DNA of 64,000 nucleotides, from NCBI RefSeq assembly GCF_030272615.1, contig NC_081408.1, forward strand, positions 61,810,614 to 61,874,613, written 5' to 3'. A program made the translations under genes and the position numbers. This DNA is from Cryptomeria japonica. Lineage: Eukaryota > Streptophyta > Pinopsida > Cupressales > Cupressaceae. The notes under the pieces were generated by a model. That model was not told the DNA's origin. It was given only the letters and a program-made list of their open reading frames with translations, and did not search any database. Positions 31,486 to 43,908 of the stretch are shown here, in pieces (positions within the stretch are counted from its first letter, which is position 1; each line of letters starts with the position of its first letter).

Positions 31486-33303
31486 TTATCTTCTGATTCC
31501 ATTTACTTCACAGAATGTATTAAATTCCTTAGATGTAAGTTCACCTCCTTGATATGATCTCAAACATTTTATTTTCTTGCGGGTTTCATTTTCTACCATC
31601 ACCTTGAATAGTTTGAACTTCCCAAGTGCTTCTGATTTTTCTCTAAGAAAAGTAACCCAACACATTCTAGAATAGTCATCAATGATTATCATGAAATATC
31701 TATCACCTTGTAAGCTTTTAGTTCTAGCTAGACCACATAAATTAGTATGAATTAAGTCAAGAGCATTATTGGATTTTTTTGGAATACTTTTGAAAGATGC
31801 TCTAACTTGTTTTCCAAATTGATGTTCCTTACATATTGGATTGTGAGGTTTAACAATCTTAGGTAAATCTCTAACTGCTTTGGCAGTACTGATTTTCACA
31901 ATGCAATCAAAATTTACATGACAGAGTCTCTTATGCCATAGCCAACTTTCATCAATATGTGCAATCAAGCATGTCTTTTCACTATTATTCAAATGAAAGA
32001 TGTTACCTCTAGTTTGATTACTGGTTGCAATTTCTAAACCAGTTCTATTCATAATTTTGCATTTCTCATTCTTGAATTGTAACTGAAATCCTTTCTCAAC
32101 TAATTGACCAACACTCAAAAGATTATGCTTTAAACCTTCAACATAGTAAACATTGTCAGTATTATGCTTACCATCAAGAGATATAGGACTTTTTCCTTTG
32201 ATTAAACAAGCTTTATCATCTCCAAATCTTACTAGACCTCCATTATATTCCTGAAAGTTCAAGAATTTTCTTTTATCGCTAGTCATATGATGTGAGCATC
32301 CTGAATCAATGATCCATTCATCCTTAACTTCAATTTTAGCTGCTAGGGCCTGCTCTACTAGTTGAACAATAGGTGCCGGTTGATCTTCTGTTAAAGAAAC
32401 AAATACCCATCCATTGTCTGTCGGATCCTCATCAAAATCATCAGTGACTCCTTCATCAGCAAGATAACAAGATTTATCTTTATTCTTCTTAAATCTATAT
32501 CTTTGATATTCAGGGTTAGGCATGTATGCTCTTATAGCTTCTTCTCTTAATCTAGCATGTCTATTAGGGCATCTTGAAGCCATATGACCAATCTTATTAT
32601 ATTTAAAACATTTAAAGGGTGCTTTACCTTCATACTTGCTTCCAGCTGGACCTTTAGGCATTTTTCTTGCAAATGGTGCCTCAAGTTCTTCATTTTCTCT
32701 CCTGCTTTCTTCAGGTTGTCTTGCATAAAAGGATTTCCAATCAGACTTGTCAAATGATAGTGCAGATGATGTTGATGCCTTAAAAGCTAAATCTATCTTT
32801 ATAGTAGCAATAGGACCAAATTCCTCAATTTTGAAAGCTGAAAGTTTTCCAATCAATGTGTCCCTAGTTACTAATGTATTAGGCATTGTTCTTAACTCTT
32901 TTATAGTAGTAACTTTCATTTTGTAAGCTAGTGGCAATCCTCTTAAAAATTTTGAAACAATTTCATTAACTCTTTCCATAAAAGTAGAAATCCTTTCAAC
33001 TTCTTCCATTTTCAGATTTTTATACCTGAATCGGAAGCTTTCAAGTTTTGCAATTTTGACTATGGAATCTCTTTCATTCAATATTTTCAGATGGTCCCAA
33101 ATAGCTTTAGCAGTAGATCTATCTGATAATCCCATGATTTGCTGATCTGATAATGCACTCAAAAGTACTTCTCTTGCTTTGCAATCATTTTCTTCATCTT
33201 TTCCTAAGGTAGGTGGATTAAGTTGATTTTGAGTAGGAGCAGTATACCCATTCTTTGTAACTTCCCAGATGTCTTTTCCAATGCAATTTATATGTGTCTC
33301 CAT
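31486..33303 (-). pseudogene. E3 gag, protease and N-terminal integrase
   Basis: 605 codons without a stop. Gag (UBN2 type) runs from METHINCIGKDIWEVTKNGY to about residue 190; its true N-terminus is upstream, separated by a frameshift near 33310. The zinc knuckle CFKYNKIGHMASRC has Tyr for the second Cys. The protease motif is WIIDSGCSHHMTSDKRKF. GAG-pre-integrase LWHKRLCHVNFDCIVKI follows. In the integrase core, the two catalytic Asp positions read LIHTNLCG (Asn) and CLRSYQGG (Tyr), so both are lost. The piece stops at TAA after NGIRR, again a Gln site. Proteins of this region would build the particle, cleave the polyprotein and integrate cDNA. Confidence 0.94.
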
Positions 33304-33407
33304 CCCGATCTTCCATATGCCATAGTTGGTTCCATCAAGTTTAGGACTGTCCTTCCTGAAATAGTGGATCTCCTCAAGCTATTAAACTTCTACAAAAAGA
33401 GGACTAG

Positions 33408-33419
33408 GTTTTGATACCA
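33408..33419 (-). promoter_or_regulatory. Primer-binding site of E3
   Basis: The minus strand reads TGGTATCAAAAC two bases after the LTR. The first eight bases fit initiator Met tRNA; the rest has diverged. Confidence 0.85.
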
Positions 33420-33421
33420 AT

Positions 33422-34282
33422 TGTTAGGTCCCGGAGAAAACTAAGAGGGGGGGTGCGGGGGGTGAATCAATTGTCTAATAAATTCAAACCAAAAACAACT
33501 TATCCAAACTTAATGCTTAATACTAGTAAACCAGACTTTATATCGATAATTAGTTTATCAGTTAATTGCAGTATCGGTAAAGATTAATGCATGAAATAGA
33601 AAGACAATAACATCCATAACACATAACAGTATGTGGAAACCCTGTAAGAAGAAAAACCATGGTGGGAAACCTTACCCATAATCAGATGATACTACTATAG
33701 ATAGTATGTGTATACAAATGGGGTCTGCGTGTATAACTCTTCTTATTCTTGCATATACCTTCTTACAATTCCTTTTCCCAATCGCATATCAATCTTACAA
33801 ATAAGATCTTACTTATATACCATAACCTAAGACCAATTTTAGTAGGTCGGCTCTAAAAGATATTATAATAAAAATAATTTACAAGTAAATCAATAACTGA
33901 TGCAATATCCGATTCAACATGTTGGCTTAATGCATTTACAACAATAATAAATCATCTCCATAGTGTGTCGTGCTGATCTAGGATAGATAAGCCTGCCGGT
34001 GCTTATCCTGGATCTATTTTATGAAAACACGAATATACCAATGAACAAATCACCAAGACAAAGTGTCCAAATGATGTCTTCAACATAACCAAGTATTTTC
34101 CATGTCATTCCAAGTGCCGGTGAACAATATATCCTGTTGGTGAACCAGATACTGGTGACTGTGCATAAAGTCACTTGCTTGCCGGTGAACATTGCCAATT
34201 CTCCAAAGTTTCAGAGTTGATAAGTGTTAATAGGTGCTGACATCAATGACAAAACCATATCAACATATCCAAAATACCAACA
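33422..34282 (-). repeat. 5' LTR of E3
   Basis: 861 bp, TG...CA, with the G-run near 33450 and the GGAAAAACCATGGTGGGAAACC block at 33650-33671 (plus-strand reading). It is related to the solo LTR at 6525-7580. Confidence 0.94.
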
Positions 34283-34287
34283 CTTGC

Positions 34288-35950
34288 ACTTCTCCCATGC
34301 CTTCAATGTCAGCTTCAATCTCCAAGGTGTCCTTCTCCTCCTCCAGCTTGCTGATGAGGATTTTTGTATTGTCAGTTGAGGCCTTTAGAATATTTAAGCT
34401 TTGTTCTGCAATGCTTTTAAGGATTTCTTCAATTTTATTGACTTTTTTATCAGTTTCCTCCATTCTTTGATCCATACCAATATCATTATTTTTCCTCTCA
34501 GTCAGGGCTTTCTCGATTTGCTCGAACCTGGGGTTAAAGGAATCTATGATCTCTTCAGCTTTGGCAACAATTTTGGTCAAATCCTCAACCTGTTCTGCCA
34601 TAGATTTGCCCCCGCCAAAACTGATAGTCTCCAAGATTTGGACTCTATGGTTGAGCTTCTTATTATCCTCCACAACTTTCTTGTAACTGGTAATTATCCA
34701 ATCAATGGTGTCCACAAAGCCTTTCAAACCCTCAAGAGGAGGATTTGAGGAGGGTGATTTTTCACCAAAGTTGTCCTTTTCCTTTTTGGAGATGTCTCCA
34801 ACAATGATTTTACCAACTTTTCCATCGATTCTCTATTCAAAACCTTCCCTAGTGGTTTCCTCCTCCAAATTCTGGTTGAAATTCGGATTCTCTCTTTGCA
34901 CTTGTTCCTTCAGCTCCATAACATTGACTTCCTATTTCTTCTGTTTGTTCCTTGTCTGAATAGAAATTTTGGTTTTCTTATTCTGAGGAGACTGGGGTTC
35001 CTCCTTCTTAGAATCCTCAGAGACCTCTTCCTCTGAGGAAGAGCTAATTTGGAGAACTTTATCTTTAGATTTTTTCTTACCCTTCGAGGAGGAAGGCTTG
35101 GTTCTCACATGTTTTCTTTTCTTACCAGTTTCAGCTTCAGAGTCATCCAAACTCTCTTTAGACTCACTCATCGAATCAGTATCTAACTCCTCACCCATTG
35201 AAAAAATAGAATCCGACCCTTCCTCCTCAGACTCAGAGATAAAGGCTGAGGGCGGGAAATTTGGTTGGCTTTTAGGTGGTAATAAATTAATACCATGAGA
35301 CCTTGATGCATGACTGTATCACCCTTAGGGTTCTCTTTATGGGCCTTGATTGTAGCATTCATAGAGCACAGTAGAAAATAAGGAATATTAACTTTTTCAT
35401 CATACCTAAAATGGTTCAGCAAAACAAAATGGTAGCCATACACTTTTGTAAATCTACCATCCAAAGTTACATAGCACATTATAGAAAATAAGACCTCCCT
35501 CCATGGTTTAACAAATTACCTAGGTGGATAGTAACTTTTACTTAGCTTAACCAGGCACTTTTTCTCCTTTGTCATTTTAGGATATCTTTTGATGGCCTCT
35601 TTGTTCAATTTTTTGTATCTGTAGTAATTGATTCCTTCCTTCTGAAGACTCGTGACCTAAGCAATGAGGTCTTCATCTATGGAGATTGATTGATCTCCCA
35701 TCTTCAGAGAGCCCTTTCTCTAGTTTTTATAGAAGAAATTAGTAACTGTGGCATCACGCCCATGGAGCCTCTCCATAAACTTTGAAAACCTGCCCTTCTA
35801 TAAAATGTTCCAGACAACCTCCTTTTGCTTCCACTCCTTGCAGTTGTTGGGTTCATAGCGACATCAATTTCCTCCCATTTTTTCACTTTTCAAAAGGTCA
35901 AGAGTTGCAGAGAGCTTTAGGCAAGAAATTTCTCAGAACTACCAAATGTA
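34288..35950 (-). pseudogene. Extra 3' ORF of the LINE (accessory-ORF module)
   Basis: Minus-strand reading unit after the LINE RNase H. First block: FSKFMERLHGRDATVTNFF, then KMGDQSISIDEDLIA, a TAG, VTSLQKEGINYYRYKKLNKE (about 35790-35600). Second block: REVLFSIMCYVTLDGRFTKV, YGYHFVLLNHFRYDEKVNIP, MHQGLMVLIYYHLKANQ (35500-35260). Then a Ser/Lys/Glu-rich linker (35198-34932) with GKKKSKDK patches, and a coiled coil (34727-34288, DNKKLNHRVQILETI). Core, charged linker and coiled coil follow the same order as the ORFs of element A and the Gypsy LTR. Plant L1 elements normally end soon after RNase H, so this is an addition or a separate fused fragment. Stops and frame changes make it dead. Confidence 0.7.
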
Positions 35951-36079
35951 CCTAGAAAGCATGGGAAGAGATAGCATAAATCTTGCAATAAATAGTACTG
36001 ACATTATTATAATTACTCATAACACTCCTATTAATCTCTTTCATCATTACTTTGTCCATTTATAATCTTTGGGGTACTA

Positions 36080-36600
36080 TTGTATCGATCCTTAAAAATG
36101 ATTGATCTGACGTCATTGAGGAGGTTCTCTTCACCCTTCCATGTGATCATTTTATCTTGAATGACTGCCATGTTGGCTGCCTAGTCAGTTGAACCATTAG
36201 CTTCATGGTAGATATGAGATATGCAACATTTCTCAAAAGTATTGATGAGATCTCTAGATGCCTTTATTATGTTATTGATAGTATATGAAGGCTTAGAGGT
36301 TCCCTTTAGGCATTTGATGATGTTATTAGAATCCCCTTCAATCCATAGATAGGGAAAATTCCATGTTTTGACCAAGAGAATACCTTGGAGTGCAGCCATT
36401 TCTTCTGCCTTGTGGTTAGTTTGGCTCCCTATAGGAACAATAATCATTTCCTTACAGTTACCATTTTCATCTCTGAGGATTGCACCACATCCCGCAGGGC
36501 CAGGATTGCCTTTTACAACACCGTCGAAGTTGACTTTGAGCCAACTATGTGGGGGATTATGCCATCTAGCTTCTAGTATTTTGTTTAGAATGGTATCAGA
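36080..36600 (-). pseudogene. LINE ORF2: RNase H domain
   Basis: The minus strand gives WLKVNFDGVVKGNPGPAGCG, then LRDENGNCKEMIIVPIGSQT, NHKAEEMAALQGILLVKTWN, LWIEGDSNNIIKC and the end HIYHEANGSTD, a TAG, then AANMAV. The D, E, D, D residues (NFDG, KAEE, EGDS, GSTD) are all present. This RNase H is typical of plant L1 elements with the domain at the end of ORF2. ORF2 ends a little downstream, near 36020. Confidence 0.9.
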
Positions 36601-36604
36601 ACTA

Positions 36605-37225
36605 CTAGCATTCTTTATTCCAAGAACTTAAAATGTGAGCTTCCATGGGGTTGGCAGAAATACAAGGATTCCCAATGATTCCAATGTTCTCCATAATAGC
36701 CCATTGAATTTTTTGGAAAACAACATCCTTGGTGAGAGAAGTGTCCCTAAAAATATAGTTGTTCCTTTCTTTCCATATCCCCCATAGAATGTGAGGGAGA
36801 GATGGCTGCCACAAAGATCTCAAAAAGGGGTTAGCCCAATGATAATTCCAAGAATGGAACAAATCACTGATAGTGTTAGGAAAAACCCAATCAATACAAA
36901 AATTCTTAAGGAGTCTTTCCCAAATTGAAGTAGTAATGGAACGATAGATAGCCAAATGGTCCACAGACTCTTCCTCCTCAAGACAAAGAGCACATCTATT
37001 AGGGAAAGAAAAGCCTGTAGCCTTAAGATTATCTAAGGTCAAGATTTTATTTTCAAGGATAGTCCAATAGAAAAAGTTGATTTTAGGGATTAGACCCTTT
37101 ATCCAAGCTTTAGACCAAAAAGGATTCTTTGAGGGGGCAGGGGAAAGAACACCATACATTGAAGAGATAGTGATGTTGCCTTTAGGTTCGTATTTCCAAA
37201 TAAAGGATTCTTCCTCTTTATTCAA
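36605..37225 (-). pseudogene. LINE ORF2: zf-RVT region
   Basis: 206 codons open. Contains the zf-RVT block: KAWIKGLIPKINFFYWTILE, then GFSFPNRCALCLEEEESVDH (CX2C and H) and the tail HILWGIWKERNNYIFRDTSL. It links RT to RNase H in plant LINEs. A TGA just upstream and a stop just downstream separate it from its neighbours. Confidence 0.9.
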
Positions 37226-39144
37226 TCAAATAGAAGAAAGATGGATCTTAAGATTAATAAGGTCCGGGTGAATACTTTCAATGTTCTTCCATTTATCACC
37301 TATCCAATACCCCTCAACTAAAGGGCCAAATATTCTAATACAGGAGGGAGCAAAAGGGGCCCATTCAGAGATATCAACCAGAGGTTTATCGAAAATCTTG
37401 GGATCTTCCTAGAATCTAACTTTCCTACCATTGTCAACATTCCATTTAACCCCTTTGGCAATGTTGTCTTTACACTTAGAGGCATGATTCCAGCTATGGG
37501 ACACATTCATACTGAAATCAGAATTGATAAAAGAGGGAAGAGAAGAAGACAAAAGAGAGTACTTACTTCTCCAGATTTTACACCATTCATTGTCAAAGTG
37601 GAACAGTCTCCAAACCTGTTTAGACAAGAGAGCTTCATTGAGGGTCTGGATTATTCTCAGTCCCAAGCCTCCATTACTTTTTGGTTTGCACACCTTATCC
37701 CAAGCCACAAGAGACATTCTTTTCTTTTCCTCAACCCCTGACCAAAGAAGTTTTTTCTGAATTTTCTCAATTGCATCAGCATACTTAACATGAATTTTGA
37801 AGAGGCTAAGGGCATAAATAGGAATGATTTGAAGAGAATCTTTTAGAAGTTGGAGGTTTCCATCTTGACTTAAAAGGGCACCTTTCCACCCAGCAAGATT
37901 TTTGTGAAATTTGTCCACCAGAGAACTCCAAAAGGAATTAGGTGGTGCAATCCCTAGAGGGAGACCAAGATAAGTGGTAGGAAGATCAACAATCTGACAT
38001 TCCAGAATTCTGTTGATTCGATGTTGTCTTCTCTCAAGAGTGTTGATGAAAAACACTTCTTTTAACCCAATTGATAAGTTGGCCAGAAGCAGAAGCAAAC
38101 TTACATAGGGTGTCCTTAAGAGTTCTGGCTTCTAAGATGCTTGAGTCCCCCATGACAATAGTATCATCCACAAACTATTGATGGGAACATGTATGATCAA
38201 CTGAAGAAGGTTGGAATCCCTTGAAAACTCCTCTCATCACCATGCTTTCCGTAGATTTGCCAAAACCTTCAGCCATAATTATGAAGAGAATAGGAGAAAT
38301 GGGATCCCCTTGACTCAGTCCTCTAGATGCTTGAAAGAAGGTGGAGGGAGATCCATTGACAAGTACAACAAAGGAGACAGTGGAAATAAGTTGTTTGAAG
38401 AGATCCACACATTTGGTAGAGAAGCCATAAGCCAAAATAACCTTCTCGAGGAAAGACCAATCAACCCGGTCATAGGCCTTTATAGAGATCAAGCTTGAGG
38501 ATGAAACCCTATTTCTTAGCCACAACAAGTGAATAAATATTCTCATGAACCATTATGATGGAATCAAGGATTTGTCTTCCAGGCACAAAACCATTTTGCT
38601 GATGATTAATCAGAGAAGGAAGGACAATCAAGAGTCTGGAAGTAAGGACCTTAGAAATAATCTTATAAAAAGAATTTCATACGCTAATTGGTCTGAACTT
38701 ATCCATGGAGTTAGCACCTTGAATTTTGGGGATTAATGCAATGAAGGTACCATTGATCTCTTTCAAAAGTCTTCTAGACCCAAAAAATTCTTTGACTCCA
38801 TTGGATACATCTTTCCCAACAATATCCCAAAATTCTTGGAAGAAGAACATGGGAAAGCCATCAGGTTCAGGGGCTTTGTTACCATGAAAAGAAAAGACAA
38901 CATTTCTAATCTCTTGGTTCGAAGGTATAGAAGAAATGGAGGAATTCATTTGCTCATTAATGAGGTAAGGAATATTATTAAGGAAAGAGCTTTGAGCATC
39001 AACATCCAGTCTATGATCCCTACAAAGGAGATCAACAAAGAATGTTTTGGCCTCATTTCTTATCTCATCCTCTTTAACCAGCTCCCCATTGTCCACAACC
39101 AATTTTGTGATCCTATTTTCCGCTTTATGTTTTACAGTAGACAT
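37226..39144 (-). pseudogene. LINE ORF2: reverse transcriptase
   Basis: Pieces 39144-38677, 38546-38175 and 38098-37409 cover the RT. Key blocks: SFHGNKAPEPDGFPMFFFQE, FIALIPKIQGANSMDKFRPI, IKAYDRVDWSFLEKVILAYG, RGLSQGDPISPILFIIMAEG, FVDDTIVMG (active site near 38170), PTTYLGLPLGI and WKGALLSQDGNLQLLKDSLQ. The codon before FVDD is TAG where this family has Gln. Target-primed reverse transcription is the family role. Several frameshifts make it inactive. Confidence 0.93.
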
Positions 39145-39461
39145 ATGAAAGAATATTGTGTTCCTATCTCCTTCCTTCAGCCAAATGCATCCTGATCTCT
39201 ACTTCCAAAAAGTTTCTTCTTTAGCAATGATTTCATGGTATTTTTTGAGGATCTCATTTTCTTGAGCAATTGACACAGTAGAGAATACATCCTTCTAAAT
39301 TTCGACCTGTATTTTATTGAGGTCTTCCTGAATTTTTCCTTTGGCCTCAAAAATATTCCCAAAGCTGGTTTTGTTCCATAACCTTATATTGTCTTTGATA
39401 CTTTTGAGTTTCTTCACAACTCTATACATAGCAGTGCCCTCAACTTTAATGTTCCACCATT

Positions 39462-40228
39462 CTAATGAATTTTAAGGATGAGATCAGGATGAAGAGTCCA
39501 CATTTTTTCAAATCTAAAAGGAAACTGCCTTCTTCTATTTATTGGGTCAGCATAAAAAGTTATGGGATAATGGTTAGACCTAGCCTGGATGTGGGCAGAT
39601 AGGGAACAGTAATAATGTATGTACCAGTCATCAGAAATAAGAGCCCTATCAAGGCAAACTTGAATAAGGTCATTTCCAGTCATCCTGTTAGTCCAAGTGT
39701 AATTGCATCATTGAGAGCCTGAGAGTTTATAAAGTCCATGAGGGCCAATCTACTTTCTAGCTGAGAGGAGCTTCCACCAAATTTTTCCTCCTCTCTCAAG
39801 GGAGTGTTGAAGTCTCCCATGACCAACCAACTTAGATTCTTGAAGCTGTCCATTATTTCCATTAGTTTTTTCCAAAAATTGCTTCTGGCTTTCAAGGTAT
39901 TAGGAGAATAAATGTTAGTGAGGACCCAAGATGTTCCATCTTTTAAATGCTCAAATTTTATGCAAGAGAAATTGTTATCTTGAATAAGAACATGACCTTT
40001 AACACTATTGAGATTCCAAATGGTTGCAATGCCTCCAGAGGCACCTTCCGAGCTACCTCCACTGATGCTCCAAAATTTAAAGAAGTTTAGAGATTCAACC
40101 TTTTCTCTACTCATCTTAGTTTCTTGAATAAGAAAAATATCAGGTTTTCTATCCCTTATCATATTCTTAATAATATCATGCTTGTGGGGATTATTTAGTC
40201 CCCTAATATTCCAAGAGATGATCTTCAT
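39462..40228 (-). pseudogene. LINE ORF2: APE-type endonuclease
   Basis: Starts at the ATG ending at 40228 (MKIISWNIRGLNNPHKHDII). Motifs in order: SWNIRGLN, IFLIQETKMS, the YSPN block, WLVMGDFNTPL, then after a frame change CLDRALISDDW and ARSNHYPI. In the last motif the catalytic Asp of S-D-H is now Asn. The enzyme would nick the target DNA to start insertion. The start codon matches the standard beginning of plant L1 ORF2. Confidence 0.94.
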
Positions 40229-40530
40229 AGTTACTTACCAATTCCTAACTCCTTCAAAGTCTTCTGAGTCCCATCTACTATGTTCTTGTTGGCCTCCTTG
40301 TCTTTGAATTTATGGTTTGAAGGTCGTTCTGGAGAAGAGGAAACATACCCGACATCAACTTGAGCAATTCTACTAGACTTCCTTAATTGGGAAGCTGAGG
40401 GAGTGGATCCTTTCTTATTCCTGTATTTTGGTATTTTCCAGTCAGCTTCTTTCTCAATAAATGCTTCAGGGTTACTAAGAATTCTAGAAATTTCTTCTTC
40501 ATTACCCCAATTAGGAAATCTAGAATCCTA

Positions 40531-41998
40531 TTAATTACTATTGACTTTTTTAGAAATTTGGTCTGAATCCAAAAGGTTCATACCCAATATAGCACATTTC
40601 TGGGCTTCTTGCATTTCAGAGCTAATCAAAAGAGGGGAAGAACCAGTCTTTTCTTCTTGAGAGCAAGTGATCTCCCCTTCCTCAGGTTTCTCCTCTTTGT
40701 TGGGTGCTTCGTTACTGGCCAAAGTATCAACAATTACCATCTCAACTATTTCTTTTGAGGATTCAGGTTGTTCTTTAAATTCCTCTATTCGGATCTACCC
40801 TTCCAGGGGGTTGTTTACTTTCATTAACTCCTTCCTCAAGACTTCCTGAGTGGGGAGATTAGAGACAGGGGTTGAGGATACCACTTCCTTATTTCCCCCC
40901 AAGGGTCCAAAGCAATTTTAATCAACAAAGTTAGCTTCCTTATTTTTTGAGTTTTTGACTTGCCATACCTTTTTTTCCAGAGCCTTTTTACTTTCAGCCA
41001 AAGGTTTGGCTTGCTTGAGCTGCCCTTTAGGCTTGAGAGGACATGATTTATCCCAGTGACCTTGTTTCTTACAATGAAAACAAGAAAAGGGGATAGATTT
41101 GTATTCTATCTATTGTTTCCACGTTCCCAACTTTGACACAATGTCTATCTGTTCCGGCATATCTGCATCTTGAGCTATCCCTACACAAAATCTAGCATGA
41201 GTTAGCCTCCTTTTTTAGGTTGTGATTGGGTCTATTGAGAGGAGCTTGCCAAAGGAGCTTGTTATTCCTGAGAAAATGCTTTTTGCCCAATACTCAAGAG
41301 GCAGACTTGGTAACTTTACCCAAACTGGGTCCTGTGCCAGAAGTGAATCATTCATGTTTATATTCAGATGCCATTTCCGAAGGACCAAAGCTGTATTTCC
41401 AACCATCTAAGGACTACTATAGAGAATCCTTATTTTATCTTCTTCACGTGAGATAGAAAAGGTAAGAAGGCCTTTGGGAAAGGCCAAAATTTCAACATTA
41501 CCTTTCAAATGCCACTTCCTTTTAACATAAGCCCTTACAACTTCGATGTTTGGGTGTAGACCCATAAAGTTGCCTACCAGGGAGTTCGAAATACTGCTAA
41601 TATTATGATTCATAACTGAATCAAGGATAGAGATAGCGAAATTGCCACTGGTAGGGTCAGATATATTATTGAAAGGAGGTAAAGAGGATTTTCTAGTTGG
41701 TCTTGTTCCAAAAAGGGATGACCATTTTATAGATTCGATTCCAATCTCCAAGGCCTCTTCACGTGGGATGGATCCGCCCTGTGATACCAGAAACCACTTT
41801 CTTCTTTGGTAGAGTACCAATAGCCTGCAGAATATCATCTGCCTTTGAAATATTCAGAGGCTTGCCCTTCTCCCCCATAGGACCAGCTCCATCATTCTGG
41901 CTACTCCCACCATTGGAACCAGAGTTCCCGCCTTGCAGGGAATTTGAAATTTGAATTCTGCCATTGTCGCTTATTCCACCTCTACGCATGTTCTCCAT
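40531..41998 (-). pseudogene. LINE ORF1 (DUF4283 plus CCHC knuckle)
   Basis: The ATG ending at 41998 (MENMRRGGISDNGRIQISNS) lies 16 bases inside the target duplication, so the 5' UTR is very short or the LINE is slightly 5'-truncated. A frame change leads into the DUF4283 region: LVGNFMGLHPNIEVVRAYVK, RKWHLKGNVEILAFPKGLLT, VWVKLPSLPLEYW. Near 41090-41040 is a perfect knuckle, CFHCKKQGHWDKSC. The C-terminal third is acidic and ends near 40531. ORF1 of plant LINEs binds element RNA as a chaperone. Stops include TAG or TAA before KRRLTHA and IEYKS. Confidence 0.9.
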
Positions 41999-42032
41999 TC
42001 CACTCTTGAGATTTTTCTAATTGAAGTTGTGG

Positions 42033-43709
42033 ATGATTTACCTAATGATATTTATAGAAGATTGGAAGCAAAAAGGATAGCAGTGATGGAATTAGACAAG
42101 AAACTGAAAAATTGAAAAACTTCTAGCTGTACATCCTATTAATTCAAAAGAAGAAATTGATGAATTGATTTCTGAGGCTAACCGATCTGTTTTTCCTAGT
42201 GGCCATTGACAAGTAAGCTTAATGGTAGGAAGAGTGAAAGAGATTAAAGCTGAGACTATAGAGGATATATTTTTTGTGGAGAAGGAAAAACCAGAGGAAA
42301 TGAAGTCACCTAAAAAGACATTTAAAGTGTATCAGAAGGACAAGAACAAGGGAAAAGGAAAAATTGGTGGAGTTCCAAACATCAAGATTACTAACAATCT
42401 ACCACTACCACCTTTGGATAATGCACTGCCAATTATTGACACTGAATGTAGTACACATGATGACATAAATCTTTAATCTAAGATACTCTTTGCCACAAAT
42501 GTGGATACTCAGGAAGTAAATATTGTTGTAGATAAGGATAATTTAGAGGTTAAGGCAGACAATGTTGACATTGGCAACATGGTAGAGAAACTAGTAGAAA
42601 CTGTTGAAGTTGAGATCCCAACTCAAATAGAGCAACCGTCAGAAACTAAAAAGCCTACTAAAGGTATAGATGCTGGCATAGGGCCACTGGAGATAGAGAT
42701 ACTGGCAATTGAACTTTCAGAAGAAAAAAATTGAGGCACACGTACACAATGAGTCAGGGAAACTGACAATCACAGAGACATTAAAACAGTCTAAGAAAAC
42801 TTTGTAGGTTGAGATGCAAACCCAAACTGATCCATTGGAGGAAAATGCAAGCAAAGTGGTTATACCCGTTGGAAGCACATAGTTAATAAAGGTAATTGGT
42901 CAGACATCTGACACATCTACCGGTGAATTCAGACCTACCAATGTTATAGAGGTACTTTTGGATTCAATCAAGAAGATAATGAATTGCAATGCATTGGCCT
43001 ACAAGGCAATTGATAACACTTTACTAGCTCTTAAATTGATTGCACAGAATTGTAACATAGATCATATTAAGGATTCTTTAGGAAAATTGGACACATTGTC
43101 CAAATTTATTGCTGACAATGTGATAACCATTGACAAGGTGAATGAGGACACAATTAAGGAGAGAGTTGAAAAAGAGAAAAAATAATTCTTTGAAGACACC
43201 ATAAAGAAGTGTACAAACCACTTGAATACATTATTACCGGTACTTAACTCTACAATTTTGGAGTACAAAGAGCTATATAAGGAAACATGCAAACCTCACC
43301 TTTTGAAAATGAACATAGATAAGGAGATCAGTAAAACACAGAAATAAATAGATGACATAGCTGATAATATAATTGGTTCATCCAAACATATATCAGTTTT
43401 TGAGTAGGAAATGGTAGGTTTTGAGGAAAAATTAGAGAAACTTGAAAAAGAAAAGGCAAGGATAAGGTCAAATTCCTAGGAACTTAAAAATAAATTTGGT
43501 CCCAAGTTGGACAATCTTATCTCTCAGAGAATTGAAATATCTAAGGCATTACTTCAAGGAGAGCGATCACCAGAATAACACACGCACTATCTCACTGACA
43601 TGATCCAACAGACTGAGGCAACCTTGAATGACAACAAAAGGTTTATGTAGAGTCTAAATCTAGTTTTGGCAAATATTTTTCAGATTGTAACCAATCGGTT
43701 ATAGACTTT
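42033..43709 (+). pseudogene. Element A accessory ORF, C-terminal part
   Basis: Resumes the ORF cut at 28240 as VDDLPNDIYRRLEAKRIAVM. Further pieces at 42222-42476 (Lys-rich, QKDKNKGKGKIGG), 42501-42734 (acidic) and 42958-43185 (helical, HIKDSLGKLDTLSKFI) continue with many stops and some frame changes to about 43709. The last 250 residues are coiled coil. No catalytic motif is seen. Together with 26562-28240 the ORF had about 1,100 codons, close to the roughly 1,210 codons of the Gypsy-LTR ORF at 51711. Confidence 0.7.
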
Positions 43710-43908
43710 GAGGTGAAATTTTTGCACTCGTTTGATCTTTTTGACAACCTTTGTCATTGATGTCAAAGGGGGAGTAGTGGAGAGAGAAAAATGGTTATTC
43801 AGAGGAGATCATTTCCTCAGGGGGAGCACAAATTTTTGAAAACTTTTTTGGACTTTAGTTTTTGGAAATATTTTTTGGATTTTTCTCATGAGTGTTGCTA
43901 TCAATGCC

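Larger units (their letters stand above)
28562..34282 (-). mobile_element. Copia LTR retrotransposon E3, TSD CTTGC
   Basis: A 5.7-kb minus-strand element inside the LINE. Perfect target duplications CTTGC lie at 28557-28561 and 34283-34287. LTRs of 793 bp (28562-29354) and 861 bp (33422-34282) start and end TGTTAGG...ACCAACA on the plus strand. The gag-pol is one continuous frame (33303 to 29737) broken by five stops and lacking about half of integrase. It is the youngest insertion of the A-LINE-E3 nest by position. Confidence 0.96.
28241..42014 (-). mobile_element. L1-type LINE, minus strand, with an extra 3' ORF
   Basis: The 5' end is at the right. Order on the minus strand: ORF1 with a nucleic-acid-binding domain and zinc knuckle (41998-40531), ORF2 with endonuclease, RT, zinc-ribbon and RNase H (40228 to about 36080), then an additional ORF (35950-34288 and 28561-28427), then about 190 bases of 3' UTR. 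Copia E3 interrupts the extra ORF. Without E3 the unit is about 8.0 kb. A 14-18-bp target duplication surrounds the whole. The 3' edge has no poly(A): the element strand ends ...CCTATTTTTCTTATTAAT. Confidence 0.85.
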
